From Dioszegia crocea (lineage: Eukaryota; Basidiomycota; Tremellomycetes; Tremellales; Bulleribasidiaceae), in the NCBI GenBank assembly GCA_001600615.1, contig BCKK01000001.1, positions 2,656,108 through 2,720,107 of the forward strand: DNA of 64,000 bases, given 5' to 3'. How positions within the stretch are numbered: the first letter of the stretch is position 1; each line of letters opens with the position of its first letter. A program made the position numbers and the translations under genes. Below are positions 23,597 through 35,380 of the stretch, piece after piece. A model generated the notes under the pieces. The model was not told where the DNA came from, made no database searches, and worked only from the letters and a program-made list of their open reading frames with translations.

Positions 23597-24099
23597 GCGG
23601 AGGTGGGGTTAAGTTGTAGCTAGGGAAGATAGGCAAGAAGACGGAGGAACAAGAAGAAGAATAAGAGGGAGAAGTGCTGGGAAGGGAATACCACCACCGA
23701 GCTGGGCTCTTTACATACCCACCGTTCTGTAGTCCCAATTGTATCATCATCAAATCTGAATATGCTCTCGTTGTGTCATCTGGACAAGTGATGTTGACTA
23801 CTTCCTGGTGAAGCAGACATATATTGTGTCACGCGTGATAGGGAGAAGAGACAGCTTGATTTGAGCGGATTGACCTCGGGACAGGCCACCGTCCCGAGTA
23901 TCTTATCGTTATCTTCCGCGTCTGGCCCGACCGTCAGCGGAGTTTTAGACTTCTTGAGGGCGATGATTCACAGCTCGTTGGGACGGTCACGTAAAATGAA
24001 CCAACCCAATGTGACTCTCATACATATATACAAATCGGCCAAGCTACAAACACATCCTCCGACGGCTCAAGCCAACAACCTGTACCGCTCGAATCTCTC
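23597..24099. other. Intergenic, convergent 3' regions
   Basis: 503 bases between the protease stop and the stop of the 204-residue gene. It includes a purine-rich stretch (23625-23680) and AT-rich sequence fitting 3' UTRs. Nothing else was recognised. Confidence 0.4.
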
Positions 24100-24830
24100 T
24101 TAAAGACCATAGAGACCCGACACGGTGAAGCTGCTTCCTTCTCGATCCCACTTGACGGTGATATCCGAGCTCGTAATAGAAAGATAGCCATAACGAATCT
24201 ACAAAGGGGAGAACCCATCGTCAGCCCAGGACTCTTACCTCATTAGTCAAGCGAAACGACTTACCGAAGCTGTGATTCTGCCCGTGATTTTCTGGAATTC
24301 TTCCTTGGGGATCTTCTTCTGCTTCCATTCCTTCTTCTCAGGCTGGAGATTGAAGAGCTTATAAAATACAGCGGGTGAAGGTACCATTGCGTCATACGCA
24401 AACCGCTTGCCCTTATTCTTACAAGAAGGCCTGGAGTATCAGCTGGGGGTTATCCGCGTATTCGACAAGGAAGAACTCACTGCCACTTCATCTGCTTCTC
24501 GATCCCCGTCGCCATCATCCTGGCCAATTTGGCCGCCATGGCCTCAACAGCCTTAGGGTCTTCTGACGCCGCATTGGTAACAGCCGCGGGACGCTCAGCG
24601 AGAGCAGCGGCGGGTTTCGCGCCCTTGGCCAACAAGTAGCGATAGGCCGATTGGAGGCCAATGACATAGTTGACAAGTGTCTCTTGGGGGAGTTGCTCGA
24701 GTGCCGCGCGGTCGATAGAGAGGATGGAGGTGGTGGCGCCTGCGCCCGCTTGGGAGAGACGAGGTTTCTGCGCGGGCTTCAGGGTGGAGGGGACATCTTC
24801 GGAAGCGGGGAGTGATCGTTTGACGGACAT
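24100..24830 (-). CDS. Unidentified 204-residue protein
   Basis: Three exons: 24481-24830, 24265-24430, 24100-24198; 205 codons including stop. The splice sites are standard and the frame is clean. The N-terminus is basic (MSVKRSLPASED), followed by a helical segment (LEQLPQETLVNYVIGLQSAY) and an Ala-rich stretch. The C-terminus (KKIPKEEFQKITGRITASIR, then GYLSITSSDITVKWD) looks like a small alpha/beta fold. I do not recognise the family. An open frame extends upstream to 25010, but the ATG at 24830 follows an in-frame stretch with no coding character. The gene lies directly 3' of AGO-A on the same strand, which may mean nothing. Confidence 0.8.
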
Positions 24831-25289
24831 AATGTGGGTGTGAGGGGGGATGAGTGAATAAGTGCGACTGAAGATATAATGGGTGTGTGATGAATGGAGA
24901 GACCGCGTAGTGAAACATCCAGCCTGCTCCCACTGCACGGGGCCACGGGGCACAGGCACGACCGGTGGAGCTGTCAGACGCGCCATGCCGAGACTTCGCC
25001 TGACAACCATGCGAGTGGCATGAAACGCGTGACAGCCATCCGAAACATGGCCAATCTTCCAGAACGGGAAATTTCAGCCTGCGCTTAATCAGGGTCAATC
25101 CTTAGCGCGCTCAAACCCAGTCAGTGGATTCGCTCATTCATTCATCATTGCACAGACTCATTGTGGAGATTGACATGATGCATGGTGGGGAAAGTATATC
25201 AAGAATATACGAGGTAGAGTATAGACGAAACAGATCCTGAATAAAAGTAGCACGGCGTAGTCTGGCCGATGTAGTAGCGCAAGGCGCAT
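24831..25289. other. Intergenic, 204-residue gene promoter and AGO-A 3' end
   Basis: 459 bases between two minus-strand genes. The side next to AGO-A (25140-25289) is AT-richer and likely its 3' UTR. No motif stood out. Confidence 0.4.
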
Positions 25290-28200
25290 TTACATGTACT
25301 GCGATAGTCAGCTCGAAGTCCTTCAGGTAAGTAAGCAGGTGTGGACATACCCAAGCCACGGAGTTGTCTATATTTTATCAGCAAAGTCACCTTAAACAAA
25401 GGAAGATGAGCAAACTCACACTCGGTAGAATCCTCGATCCTCTTCTCTGCAAAATGTCAGCTTAAAAGCTCTGCGACTGAGAACCTCAAAACTTACTGAG
25501 GGAGAGAGAGTCGAAGGACTGAGTCTCCTTACGGCCCGAGGCCATGTCAGAGACGGAGCCAGCACCGCCGTCGGTCGAGTCGTCGTTGTAGACGAGGTCT
25601 CGGCACTTGGTGGCGATGATCTAAAAAGTCAGCTGGGAACGTCCAGCGCCATCGGGGGCCAAGCTTACGTCTGCATAGTACGCGACGGGGACGATCTGGA
25701 GTGTCAGCTGGCTGACTTGGAACCCAAACAAAGTCATAACTTACCGAGACGGATCGAGTGGCTCGGGCGTACGAGTAGCACAAGGCGTTACAGAGACCCT
25801 GCATCTTGTCGGCGTCAAAGCCAATCTCGTCCTTGACGACGATGCTAGTAAATCAGCTTAAGTCCAAACCAGAACGAGGGATAGACTTACTAATGAGTGG
25901 GTCGGGCAGTACCCTGGAGACCAGCGTGAGCCTGGAGGAAGAAGTCGAATGCGAACGGGTGAGTGACCGTGCTGTCGACGACGGTTCCGGCGGGCAAGTT
26001 TCCGGTACGGTCCAAGTCTTGCTGGTTGAGACCGAAGAATCTCATGTTGTGGCGCTTGGCACAGACCACGAAGGTGATCTAGACGTCAGCATGGGACAAG
26101 ACACAACCTCAAGACTTCAAACTCACCTTGGGCCTGTACTTGGGGTCAATCTCACGAGCGGCCTGGAGCATGGAGTTGAACTCAAGCCTACATCCATCAG
26201 CACTAAGCCAAAACTCCTCGTCAAGTTACTCACTCGGCACAATGACCGTACTGGCCCTCAGAGACACCATCTCGGAACATGATAATCTTGGCGGGTTTCT
26301 GACCAGTGTTCTTCTGGAACAAGGCAATGTGAGTCTTGAGCATCCCGGCGAGGTCCGAGATGATCTCCTGTCGACCTTCCTGGAGTCGGATAGACGGGAC
26401 GAACTGCGCGTTCTCGCCATCGATGGCGGAGACGGTGACGGCAATGGAGGGAGGAATGGGTCCACCACGGGGAGGAGGGTGAGTGACGTCGGCGCCAACC
26501 ATCATTGTGGTCTTGTCAAGCTGAAAGGTCAGTTAATGATCGGTGTACTGGTCAGAGGACCGTTTAACTCACAGCAGATGTGACGGGGACAAAGTGGGTG
26601 ATACCACCCATCTTGGCGTGGATCTTCATGGAGACGTTACCGAGGTACTGGTCGAGACCTCTGTTGTCGGGTCGGACCTTCTGGGTCTGGAGACACTGGG
26701 TGACGAGGGGCTGACCATCAGCGCGAGCCTTAAACCTTTAGTGAGACGCCACGTACCAGCTTCAAATCCTGAGCGGCACATCGCTTGATCTCCTGGTAGA
26801 GAGGCAACTCCTTTCGCTAAACAAGTCAGCGGCTGGTCCGAATCACCTCTCTGCTGAATTGACTTACGGGCAAGAGGATAAGAATCAACTGGGGGTTGGC
26901 CTTGGACTGCATGTAGGCTGCTCGAGCAGCATCTTGGAGACCAGCCTTGATACCAGCGAAGGGACCGCCGGCGTTGGGGTTGTGCGAGACAATGGCGGGC
27001 TGAGCGTTGTCGACGGGGCAGTCTGGCGATGTCAGCTAAGTCCTACTTGCAGGTTGAATGGGTAACGTACTAGCCTTGCGGAGAACACCAACGAGCTTGG
27101 TAACGAAGCCCTCTAAACACATCAGCTAGTTCTGGTCGAGGCGATACCGAGACTTACGGATCATCTGGGGTTCCGCTCGCTCATCGTAGCTGAGGATAGA
27201 CCAAGACTTGAGGGGCTTTCCGGGCTTGCAGAACTGAAAGTCAGCTCAGTCTCCGCGATGTCGGAGATGTATCGTAGCTCACCTTGGTGTCTCGCAAGTT
27301 CCAAGAACCGAAGTTGGGTCGCTGAGACTTGCCGGCACCGTACTGAACCGCAGGGGGCTGGAGGACACGAGCGTTGAGCTGCATCATGGCACCGTTGACT
27401 TCAACGCCCCATGCCTTGACCTTGGGGAGGTTGGAGTAGTCAAGAGTCTGACGCCAGTTGCGGACTGGAGTGTCAGCTGCAGAAAGGGAAACGGAGATTC
27501 GGCCAACTTACTCATCTGGGCACGCTCTGGAGGGGGCTTGGCGGCAACCTTGATCATCTCGGCGGTCTGGTCGGCGGTGAGTCGCATCATGGGGATACCT
27601 GCTTGTCAGCACGATCGCTGTTTAAATGTCTGACGGAGACTTACTGTTGAACTCGGCCAGGTTGACAAACTCAAGGCTGTCTTGTCAGCTTCGGCTTCAA
27701 CATTCTTGTTCGGCGATTAGCTTACGGGACGTAGTTGCGCTGACCGTAGGCGACACAGGGCTGAATGATTAGTGCTCTCCACTTCAAGGAAGCCGAGGCA
27801 GACATACCAGACGGGGCTTGGTGACCTGAACATTGTAGATCTCCTTGTAGTAGTCGACGATCGAGACCATCCTGTCGGGGGCACCGTCTCGGCCGGTGAG
27901 CAAGAACTTGAGGTCGGCAGCAGCCTGGACGGTAAGACCACGCATGGTGAAGACACGGGATGTCTTTCTGGACAGAGTCAGCACAGTACCTGGGAGGATC
28001 GAAGAGAGACTCACCGGTGATTGACAGTAAACTTGGCCATTCGGAGGACGTCATTGAGCCTCTTGATGGATCGAGGGTCGAGCGACTGGGGTGCACCGCC
28101 CGGTCCACCACCACCACCTCGGGGTCCACCGCGGGGAGCGAAGCCTCCTCGGCCACCTCGGCCACCACCACCACCGCCCATACCAAGGACGTCCATGACG

Positions 28201-29622
28201 ATCTCGTCAAGACGGCCAGGGCGCAAGAACGCGGAGTAGGCAGTGTCGAGCTGTCATTGTAAGCTTGGATCGGGGCACGTCCGAGGTGGGAAGCTTACCT
28301 GCATGGCGGGGTACCCAGACTCAGTCCATCGGAATGACCTGTTGATGAGTTTGAGATCCGGCGGACGAGCAGAGAGAGGAGGCTTACTGCATGAAACCAG
28401 AGTACACGACACCTCCGTTGGGAAGAGGCACAGCGTTGGCTGTGTTGTCAGCTCAAGTTCGACGTGAGGGGAAACTTTAACTCACCGGTACCGAAGTATC
28501 GTCGACCTTGGGCACCGACAGCCTTGAACTGGTCGTTGGCTCGCTGACGGAAAAGGACATTCATCGCCTGGATGGCGACAAGCTGTTGGGTCAGCATGCG
28601 TCCGGAACTAGAAGCTGTTTCGGTAAAAACTTACCATGATCTCCTTGACAGCCTCAGTCTGCTTGTTCTTCTTACAGAAGTCCATGATGGTGTCGAGGTC
28701 AATCTCCTGGGCGTGCTGGATCTGAACCTTGAATCGACGCTTGTCATCCTCGGCGTCCTTGCCGTCTTCCTTGAGCGAGACAATGACCTCCTTCTGAGGA
28801 GGCGTCAGTATGTGAGCTTGGGTCAGAAGGAAGGAAGACGAACCTTGCCGCCCTCGAGGGGGATCTTGTTGGGAGTGTAGATGTTCTTGCTGGACGTGTC
28901 AGTAAGATAGTTGATTAAGATGATCGCGAGAATGGCGCAACTTACACAGTGTCGAAAGCAGCGGCATCAAGAGCAGTCTTGAAGGGACCGGTAGCCTCCT
29001 CGCACAACTGCTTCCAGACGGCCCAGAGGAGGGTCTTGGGCTTCCTGAAAAAGTCAGCATACAGCTTCTCCATCGGGTCGCGTCAATCAATAATCTCACT
29101 TCTGGTTGGTAGCCTTGACGACGGGGTTGATTTCAATGTCGTAGTGCCTGAACGACACGCGTCAGTATGGATTTCTTTCCTTCAGACCAAGTGATCCAGA
29201 AAATCTTCATCAAAATCATACTGGACGGTGGCGCCTGCCTGCTTGAACCTGGCCTGGAACATGTTGGCCTCGACCTTGATGACCTTGCCGACCTTTCCGT
29301 AGCCGGGTCGCGGGTGGTAGTCTAGATATCGTCAGCCTGGACCTTGATTGATTACGCGACATGATGTATTTGGGCAATCAATGAAGCCAGAAATATGCAT
29401 AGGGACGACTTGAGCATGATGACTAGGAAGACAGAGACGCGTGAGGAAGACACGCAGACTTACCATCAGTGGACAGAGTCTCTTGGAGGGTCATGGCACC
29501 GAACACCCGCTCGATGGGGGTCTATCACGTCAGCCCAAAAATTCCAAGCCATTTCTGCGTCTTGTCTAGCAGAGCACAGTGACTGAGAGAATGACACGTA
29601 CGGCACTGGTTTTGGGACCCAT
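25290..29622 (-). CDS. Argonaute (AGO-A), slicer-competent
   Basis: Thirty coding exons: 29602-29622, 29464-29521, 29222-29321, 29100-29147, 28946-29044, 28844-28889, 28635-28793, 28486-28582, 28388-28439, 28299-28338, 28015-28250, 27808-27967, 27726-27760, 27645-27676, 27512-27598, 27283-27464, 27158-27233, 27071-27112, 26868-27022, 26757-26816, 26573-26710, 26234-26520, 26127-26187, 25891-26078, 25745-25844, 25669-25695, 25497-25620, 25420-25446, 25351-25367, 25290-25298. They total 921 codons. The order is N domain (RPGYGKVGKVIKVEAN), L1, PAZ, L2/MID and PIWI ([34 protein letters not shown]). The slicer residues are D652, E693, D725 and, at the human H807 position, D862: a DEDD tetrad. A Gly/Arg-rich insert sits before PAZ. 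The protein ends in WYM. It should load small RNAs in RNA interference. The last exon is nine bases long. Confidence 0.96.
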
Positions 29623-29635
29623 ATTGGACCGAGTA

Positions 29636-29693
29636 CTAGATAACCATCAGCAAACATCCCTCATCACGATCACCGAGGGCGGGAAGAACTTAC
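29636..29693 (-). other. Probable 5' UTR intron of AGO-A
   Basis: On the minus strand a consensus donor (GTAAGT) and an acceptor preceded by GCTGATGGTTATCTAG flank 58 bases just upstream of the AGO-A start codon at 29622. No ATG occurs in the preceding ~50 bases, so this is best read as an untranslated-leader intron. Confidence 0.6.
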
Positions 29694-30718
29694 CGCGGGT
29701 ATGAGAAGCTTTTCTAGGGGGGTGGTCGAGATGATTCTCAACCTATGATATGATGAAGAGGGAGGTGGGGGATAGAGGAAGGAAGGAAGTGAGGGATGGG
29801 ATGAAAGAGGGATGAGAAGGGGATAGGCTATGGCGGGGTCGTCGCGGGGGCGTCAGCCGGAATCAAAATTTCAATAGACTAGCGCTTTCCCCACTTACCT
29901 ACCTGCAGTTTCGACACCGATCAAGGGTTATGCTTCCTTCAAAGGGGGGGTCAGAGTCGGGGAGAGGGAGAGGGAGAGGGACGCAGGGATGTGTGCAGAG
30001 GGATGCGCAAGGGGGTTGATTGTGTGTGGGGTGTGTGTATCTTGGTGACGCGCTTGGACCGGGAGTCGGACGGGACCTTGTTTCAGGTACGTTGTCCGAG
30101 ATGAGTGGAGCTGTCTTTTTGTAGGGAGAAGATGTATTGTGAAGAGCAGGGTGGGGATGCATTGACTCGACTTGGACCCCTTTATATATGCCTGGCTGGG
30201 TCATAGAGGTACTCTTTAGTTCGTAGAGCTGATACTCATCCCGTAGAATCCCGTAGAGCAAGTCTACAATTCGTAGAGCTGCTCTTCGATTCGTAGAGCT
30301 CCTCTAGTCTACTCCTTGACAGTTACTGTTCTAATTATACCACGAGCTCTACACATCGAGTATCTGCTCTACGATTTGTAGACCTGCTCTACAATCTATA
30401 GACCTGCTCTAGATATGCCGTAATCTCCACACCTTGCACCTCTTCGGATCTGCGAGCCTCGAGGAGGATCTAGCTGTCCACATACTGCCCAAGTGTCTCA
30501 TCCGCGGGACGACGGAAATACATCTCCCTGACTGATAGGTGCTATATGAATACTATTAACAACGAAGAGATATAGAGATGGATGAAGAGAGATCACGAGC
30601 TAGGAGCAGCAGGAGATCAAGAGGGGAGAGGTAGAGGCGACACGGTCTGAACTACACAGACACAGATATGGGTAATGACGGTGTGAATGGGGAGTAGCGC
30701 TTGGACCGGGCCGGTGTA
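29694..30718. promoter_or_regulatory. Region between AGO-A and AGO-B
   Basis: About 1 kb with no supported gene. It contains the presumed AGO-A promoter, a GT/GA-rich stretch (29935-30030), the repeat block described separately (30219-30414) and the AGO-B 3' UTR. Short open frames here lack coding character. Confidence 0.5.
30219..30414. repeat. Imperfect-palindrome repeat block between the two Argonaute genes
   Basis: About seven to eight diverged copies of a ~20-bp unit close to CTCTACRATTYGTAGAGCTG occur here. Clear members begin near 30219, 30250, 30262, 30282, 30366 and 30387. Each unit is nearly self-complementary (CTCTAC...GTAGAG), so adjacent units can also pair with each other. The block is split by about 60 bases of unrelated AT-rich sequence (30302-30340). 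The same unit was not noticed elsewhere in the window. Confidence 0.75.
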
Positions 30719-33700
30719 CTACATGTACCACGCGACAGAGTTGACTAGGAAATCAGTATACAGGTTGATGTACAGGACGTAATGAAACTCACAGGCTGGG
30801 TTAGACTCGATTCGGCGCACTAAGATATATTAGCTGACATCCGACTGACCACAGGCGGAGCGGTACAACGTACTCAGCTCCATGGGGTTGACATCCATCG
30901 GCGCCTTGGGCCCAGAGCCTCCGGACACCTCAGACGCAGCCATATCCGACTCCTCCTTGTAGATAAAGTCACGACATTTACCGGCGATGATCTGAGGTAT
31001 AAGCTAATTTCGGGCGACTCTGTTCCGTTCTGGGTAACTTACATCGCAGTACTGATGAGAATCAGGTCAATTCATGGATAGTAGTTAGCTTTGAGGACGA
31101 CTTACATAGGCAACGGGAATCAACTGAGGAATCGTCAGCTCATGTCACAGTCGGATTATCGTGGGGAGAGAAGCGTGGACTTACGGAGACGGATCGACAA
31201 GCGCGGGAGTAAGAGTAGCAAAGAGCGTTACACAAGCCCTGCATCTTGTCCGCGTCAAAGCCGATATCATCCTTGACAACGACACTATCTCCGTCAGCTG
31301 ATATCCCGGCCAAGCCAAGGGACGAATAGCTGGACGTACTAGTGGGTGGGCCTAGCGGTACCCTGGAGACCAGAGTGGGCCTGAAGGTAGAAATCGAACG
31401 CGAAAGGATGGCAGACACCGGTGTCAACCACGAGACCTACAAGATAAGCAATTGGACCTCAACTTCACAACGAAGCAGACTCACCGGGCTGCAAGTTCCC
31501 AGTCTTATCCCCATCACCCTGCTGCATCGCAAAGAACCTCATCGAATGGCGCTTGGCACAAATGACGAACGTGATCTGGTGGTCAGCACATCCGACCGAC
31601 AGCAGAAGCGTCAAGATTAGCTCACCTTGGGTCGGTATTTAGGGTCGAGTTCCCTCGCAGCCTTGAGCATGGCCTCATATTCCTCGCTGTCCCATCAGCT
31701 ATATTCAATTCGAAAAGATAAATACTCACGTCGCGCACATCGCGAATTGGCCCTCACTGACACCGTCTCGGAACATGATGATCTTCGCCGGCAAGCTTCC
31801 AGCGCCCTTACGGAAAGTGGTGAGATGTGCCTTGACCATATTCTGAAGATCGGTGATCGACTCTTTGCGGCCCTCTTGGACTCGGATCTCGGGTCGGAAG
31901 AGGTTATTGTCGCCTGAGATCGAGGCAATGGTGACTGCGATGGAGGGCGCGACTTGACCGCCAGTAGGAGGCGGATGAGTGACCTGTCTATCAGCTCTTC
32001 ATCCTCGTACTAGAACTCGGCACAACTGACATCGGCACCGATCATCATTGTAGTTTTGTCGAGCTGTCAAAGTAAGCTATAGTCGGCCAAGCGATAGACG
32101 AGCTTCACAACTTACAATGGTAGGAATGGGAATATGATGAGTTACTCCACCAAGCTTTGCATGGATCTGCCTAGATCAGCCCAACTCGACCTTATCGACT
32201 GTCTACTCACCTTCATTGAGACATTCCCGATGTACTGGTCCATCCCTCGATTGTCAGGTCGAACTTTCATTGACTGGAGCAGCTGAGTGACCACAGGCTA
32301 GACAGTCAGCCATAGCATTTCGAGTCGGACTGGCCTAGACCTACCATACGCAAGTCCTGCATAGCGCATCTCTTAATCTCTGCATACCTGCCCAGATCTT
32401 TGTTCTGACGTATCAGCACTCTCCTTTCGAAATTGAAAAACATGACTTACAGGAAGGATAATGACAATCAGCTGGGGATTGATCTTAGTGGCCATAAAGG
32501 CTTCGCGAGCGGCGTTTTGGAGTCCGGGTTTGATACAGGAGTAACCTTGCTGCTGGACATCGAAGCGACGACCGTCCACACCGTCGACGATGACAGGGCG
32601 GGTGTTTTCGACGGGGCAGTCTGGACATAAGTAAGGCAAGTGGAGGTCAGTAAAGATTACGCACTGGTAATGTTCAGATTCTGGGCGAGCCTAGTCACGA
32701 AACCCTCTGAGACATCAGCGCCGTCATGGTGGAAAAGGAAAACACTGACGAATGACCTCCTTCGGCAACCTGCCGTCGAGGTTGAGGATCGCCCATGATT
32801 TGAGGACCTGACCGGCTTTGGAGTACTGTTAAATCAGAATCCGCTCACATTCAGTCCCTTGGAGAATACGGGCAGACCTTGGTGTTACGCATATTCCACT
32901 GGCTGCGATCGATCAGCTATTTGTTCCACTGAAGATAGTCCAATGACTCACCCTCCAGAAGGCTGCTGAGTCTTGCCTCCAGCATAGTTGATGACGGGCG
33001 GGTTTAGCACCCGGGCCTTGACCTGCATCATGGCAGGATCGATCTTTACATTCCACGACTTGACCTTCGGCAAGTTGCCCCAGTCAAGCTTCTTGCGCCA
33101 ATCGGCAACTGATGTAATTAGCATCTGTACGACAGAGACAGAAGATGCAAGACTCACTCATCTTGACTCGATCATCGGGTCTTTTAGCCGCAACTTTAAT
33201 CATTGAGGCGGTCTGCTCGCCCTGGATAGTCAGCTTCGGAATTTGATGGGCACGGATTGGTGAAGGCAACTCACGGATAGCTTCAGGAAGGGGATACCTG
33301 CTAATTAGCGAACATCTCTCGGCCAGTCGACGCGTAGGCTCACTGTTGTATTCTGCAAGGTGGATAAACTCCAAGCTGAGATGTAAGCTTCGCCAGAGGA
33401 ATGCTTGGCATATGAAAGCTTACGGGACTCGGTTGTTTTTCCCATACGACACGCAAGGCTGGCGCGTCAGAGGCATTCACCCCCAGTGAGAACATAGCAG
33501 AACTCACGAGACGGGGCTTAGTGACGGTCAAACCATACTGAGACTTGAAGTACTCAGGGATAGAGACCATCTTGGACTCTTTACCGTCCTTACCGTCGAG
33601 GAGGAACTTGGTCTCGCCAGCGGGCTGGTTGGTGATCCTCATCAGGGTGTAGGGCCTGGAGGACTTCCTACAAGGTCAGCCTTCTGCCAATGACTCAGAG

Positions 33701-35380
33701 GCTTACCTGTAGGGCAAAGTAAACTTGGCGTGTCGAAGAAGCCCGTTGAGACGGTTGGTTTGCCTGTTGTCGAGAGCTTGAATGCCGCCGCCGCCAGGAG
33801 CGCCGCCACCTCGAGGGGGACCACCACGACCGCCTCGGAATCCACCTCCGCCACCCAGGCCGAGCATCTCTCCAATGATATCCTGAATGGTGTCAGCGGT
33901 GTGCCATGTACGAACGACGACTTTTAACACTCACGACGAGCGGTCCGGCTTTGAAGAACGCAGAATAGGCGGTATCCAACTGCGAGATCAGCCTGAGTCT
34001 CACCAATTATACTCAAGATCAGAGTGGGCTGAGCTTACCTGAACGGCGGCATGGCCGGACTGAGTGAACCGGAACGACCTACAAGTCAGCCACAGCAATA
34101 AACTTCCCGCATGATCGAACTTACTGCATGAAACCAGAGTGGCAAACGCCGCCTTCAGGAAGGACGGTGGAGTTTTCTGCGAAGTGAGCTTTGTACTCAG
34201 GATCCGAATCAAAGGGATAAACCTACCCAAGCCGAAGAAGCGGCGACCTTGAGCACCGACAGGCTTGTACCGAAGAGAGACATCCTGCCGGAGGAGGACA
34301 TTCATAGCCTGAGTGGCGACAAGCTAGTGGGCTCAGCGCAAATACTAGACCATCAGGTCGAGAGCAAAACTCACCATGCCCTCTGAGGCCTGCTCGTCAA
34401 GCTTGGTGCCCTTGCAGAAATCGCTGATGGAGTCGAGGTCGATAGTGTGCTTCTCAGTCTCTTTTCGGTTGCTAAGAGCGGGACGCATGACAATCTTGAA
34501 TCGTCGCTTGTCATCCGTGCCTTGAACGCCATCTTCGATGAGGTTGACGACGATTTCGCACTGGAAGTCAGTATGTTAGAGGACGGGTGGGGGTATGGCC
34601 CTTATGGAAGTGTCGGCAGAGCCAGCAGTAGCGAGTATGGGAATGATGACCTACTTTGCCGTTGTCAAGGGGGAACTCGACAGGGGTCCACACGTTCCCG
34701 CTGCTGGATCAGCGACTCGTCCTCAGGGCATCAACTCTGCCAGAACTTACACCAGATCATAGGCAGCAGCATCGAAGGCAGTCTTCATAGCCCCCTTGGC
34801 CTCCTTGCCTGCCTGAACCCAGACATCCTGCATGAGCTGGCGGGGTTTTCTGCGGGGTCAGTGCGCAAATACGAGAATTGGGAGAAATCGTTTGACTTAC
34901 TTCTGCTTGGCGACTTTGACAACCGGGTCAATCTCGACAGCGTAGTGCCTTTCTCATCAGCACTGATTCATGCTTTTAATGCACTCGGGACTGCCCAACA
35001 AAAGGGTCCTTTGGCTGAGAAATATGGCTCACCAGATAGTCTGACCGGGCTTGATGTGGACTGGATACATGTTGGCGTAGACAGTCAAAGGACGCCCATT
35101 TTTCCCCGGAACTGGAAGTCAGCCACTGCCTCTTCTGACAATCCAGACAGAGTCCAGACTGAGATAGCTCGATACATACTAGGTCGGGATTTAAATTCTG
35201 ATCACATCAGCCAACCAATCATCACCTTGAAATCGCTTCCTGTGTCCCGACTTACCATCACCGGCGAAAGTCTCCTTCAGGTTAAGTGTGCCAAAGACTC
35301 TTTCGAGCTCAGCTGCCTGTGGATGTCAGATGTGTGATCCCATCAGACCGAATGAACCGACGTACAGGGGGGTTCGCCAT
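30719..35380 (-). CDS. Argonaute (AGO-B), tandem paralogue of AGO-A
   Basis: Thirty-six coding exons: 35366-35380, 35256-35316, 35033-35111, 34901-34948, 34751-34849, 34655-34703, 34375-34560, 34227-34323, 34125-34176, 34039-34078, 33935-33979, 33707-33882, 33508-33667, 33424-33458, 33344-33375, 33275-33297, 33158-33221, 32952-33108, 32878-32902, 32750-32825, 32665-32706, 32451-32620, 32345-32404, 32210-32297, 32116-32165, 32031-32063, 31730-31983, 31626-31686, 31485-31575, 31340-31436, 31185-31284, 31106-31123, 31043-31051, 30874-30991, 30793-30819, 30719-30744. They total 921 codons, like AGO-A. PIWI residues D654, E695, D727 and D864 are kept. A Gly/Arg insert again precedes PAZ. The C-terminal loop ([19 protein letters not shown]) differs from AGO-A, and the end (NSVAWYM) is identical. 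Several donors are weak (GTCTGC, GTGCGT). Likely role: small-RNA effector. Confidence 0.95.

Noticed and set aside
24831..25010. Upstream start for the 204-residue gene
   Set aside because: The extra residues look like translated leader (Ser/His/Tyr-rich, no conservation signal), and the ATG at 24830 is a better start.
30219..30414. CRISPR-like array
   Set aside because: The organism is a eukaryote, the units are diverged and palindromic, and there are no uniform spacers.
34447..35337. 296-codon open frame on the plus strand across the AGO-B 5' exons
   Set aside because: It is antisense to several exons and introns of AGO-B whose minus-strand reading matches Argonaute; the plus-strand translation has no family signature.
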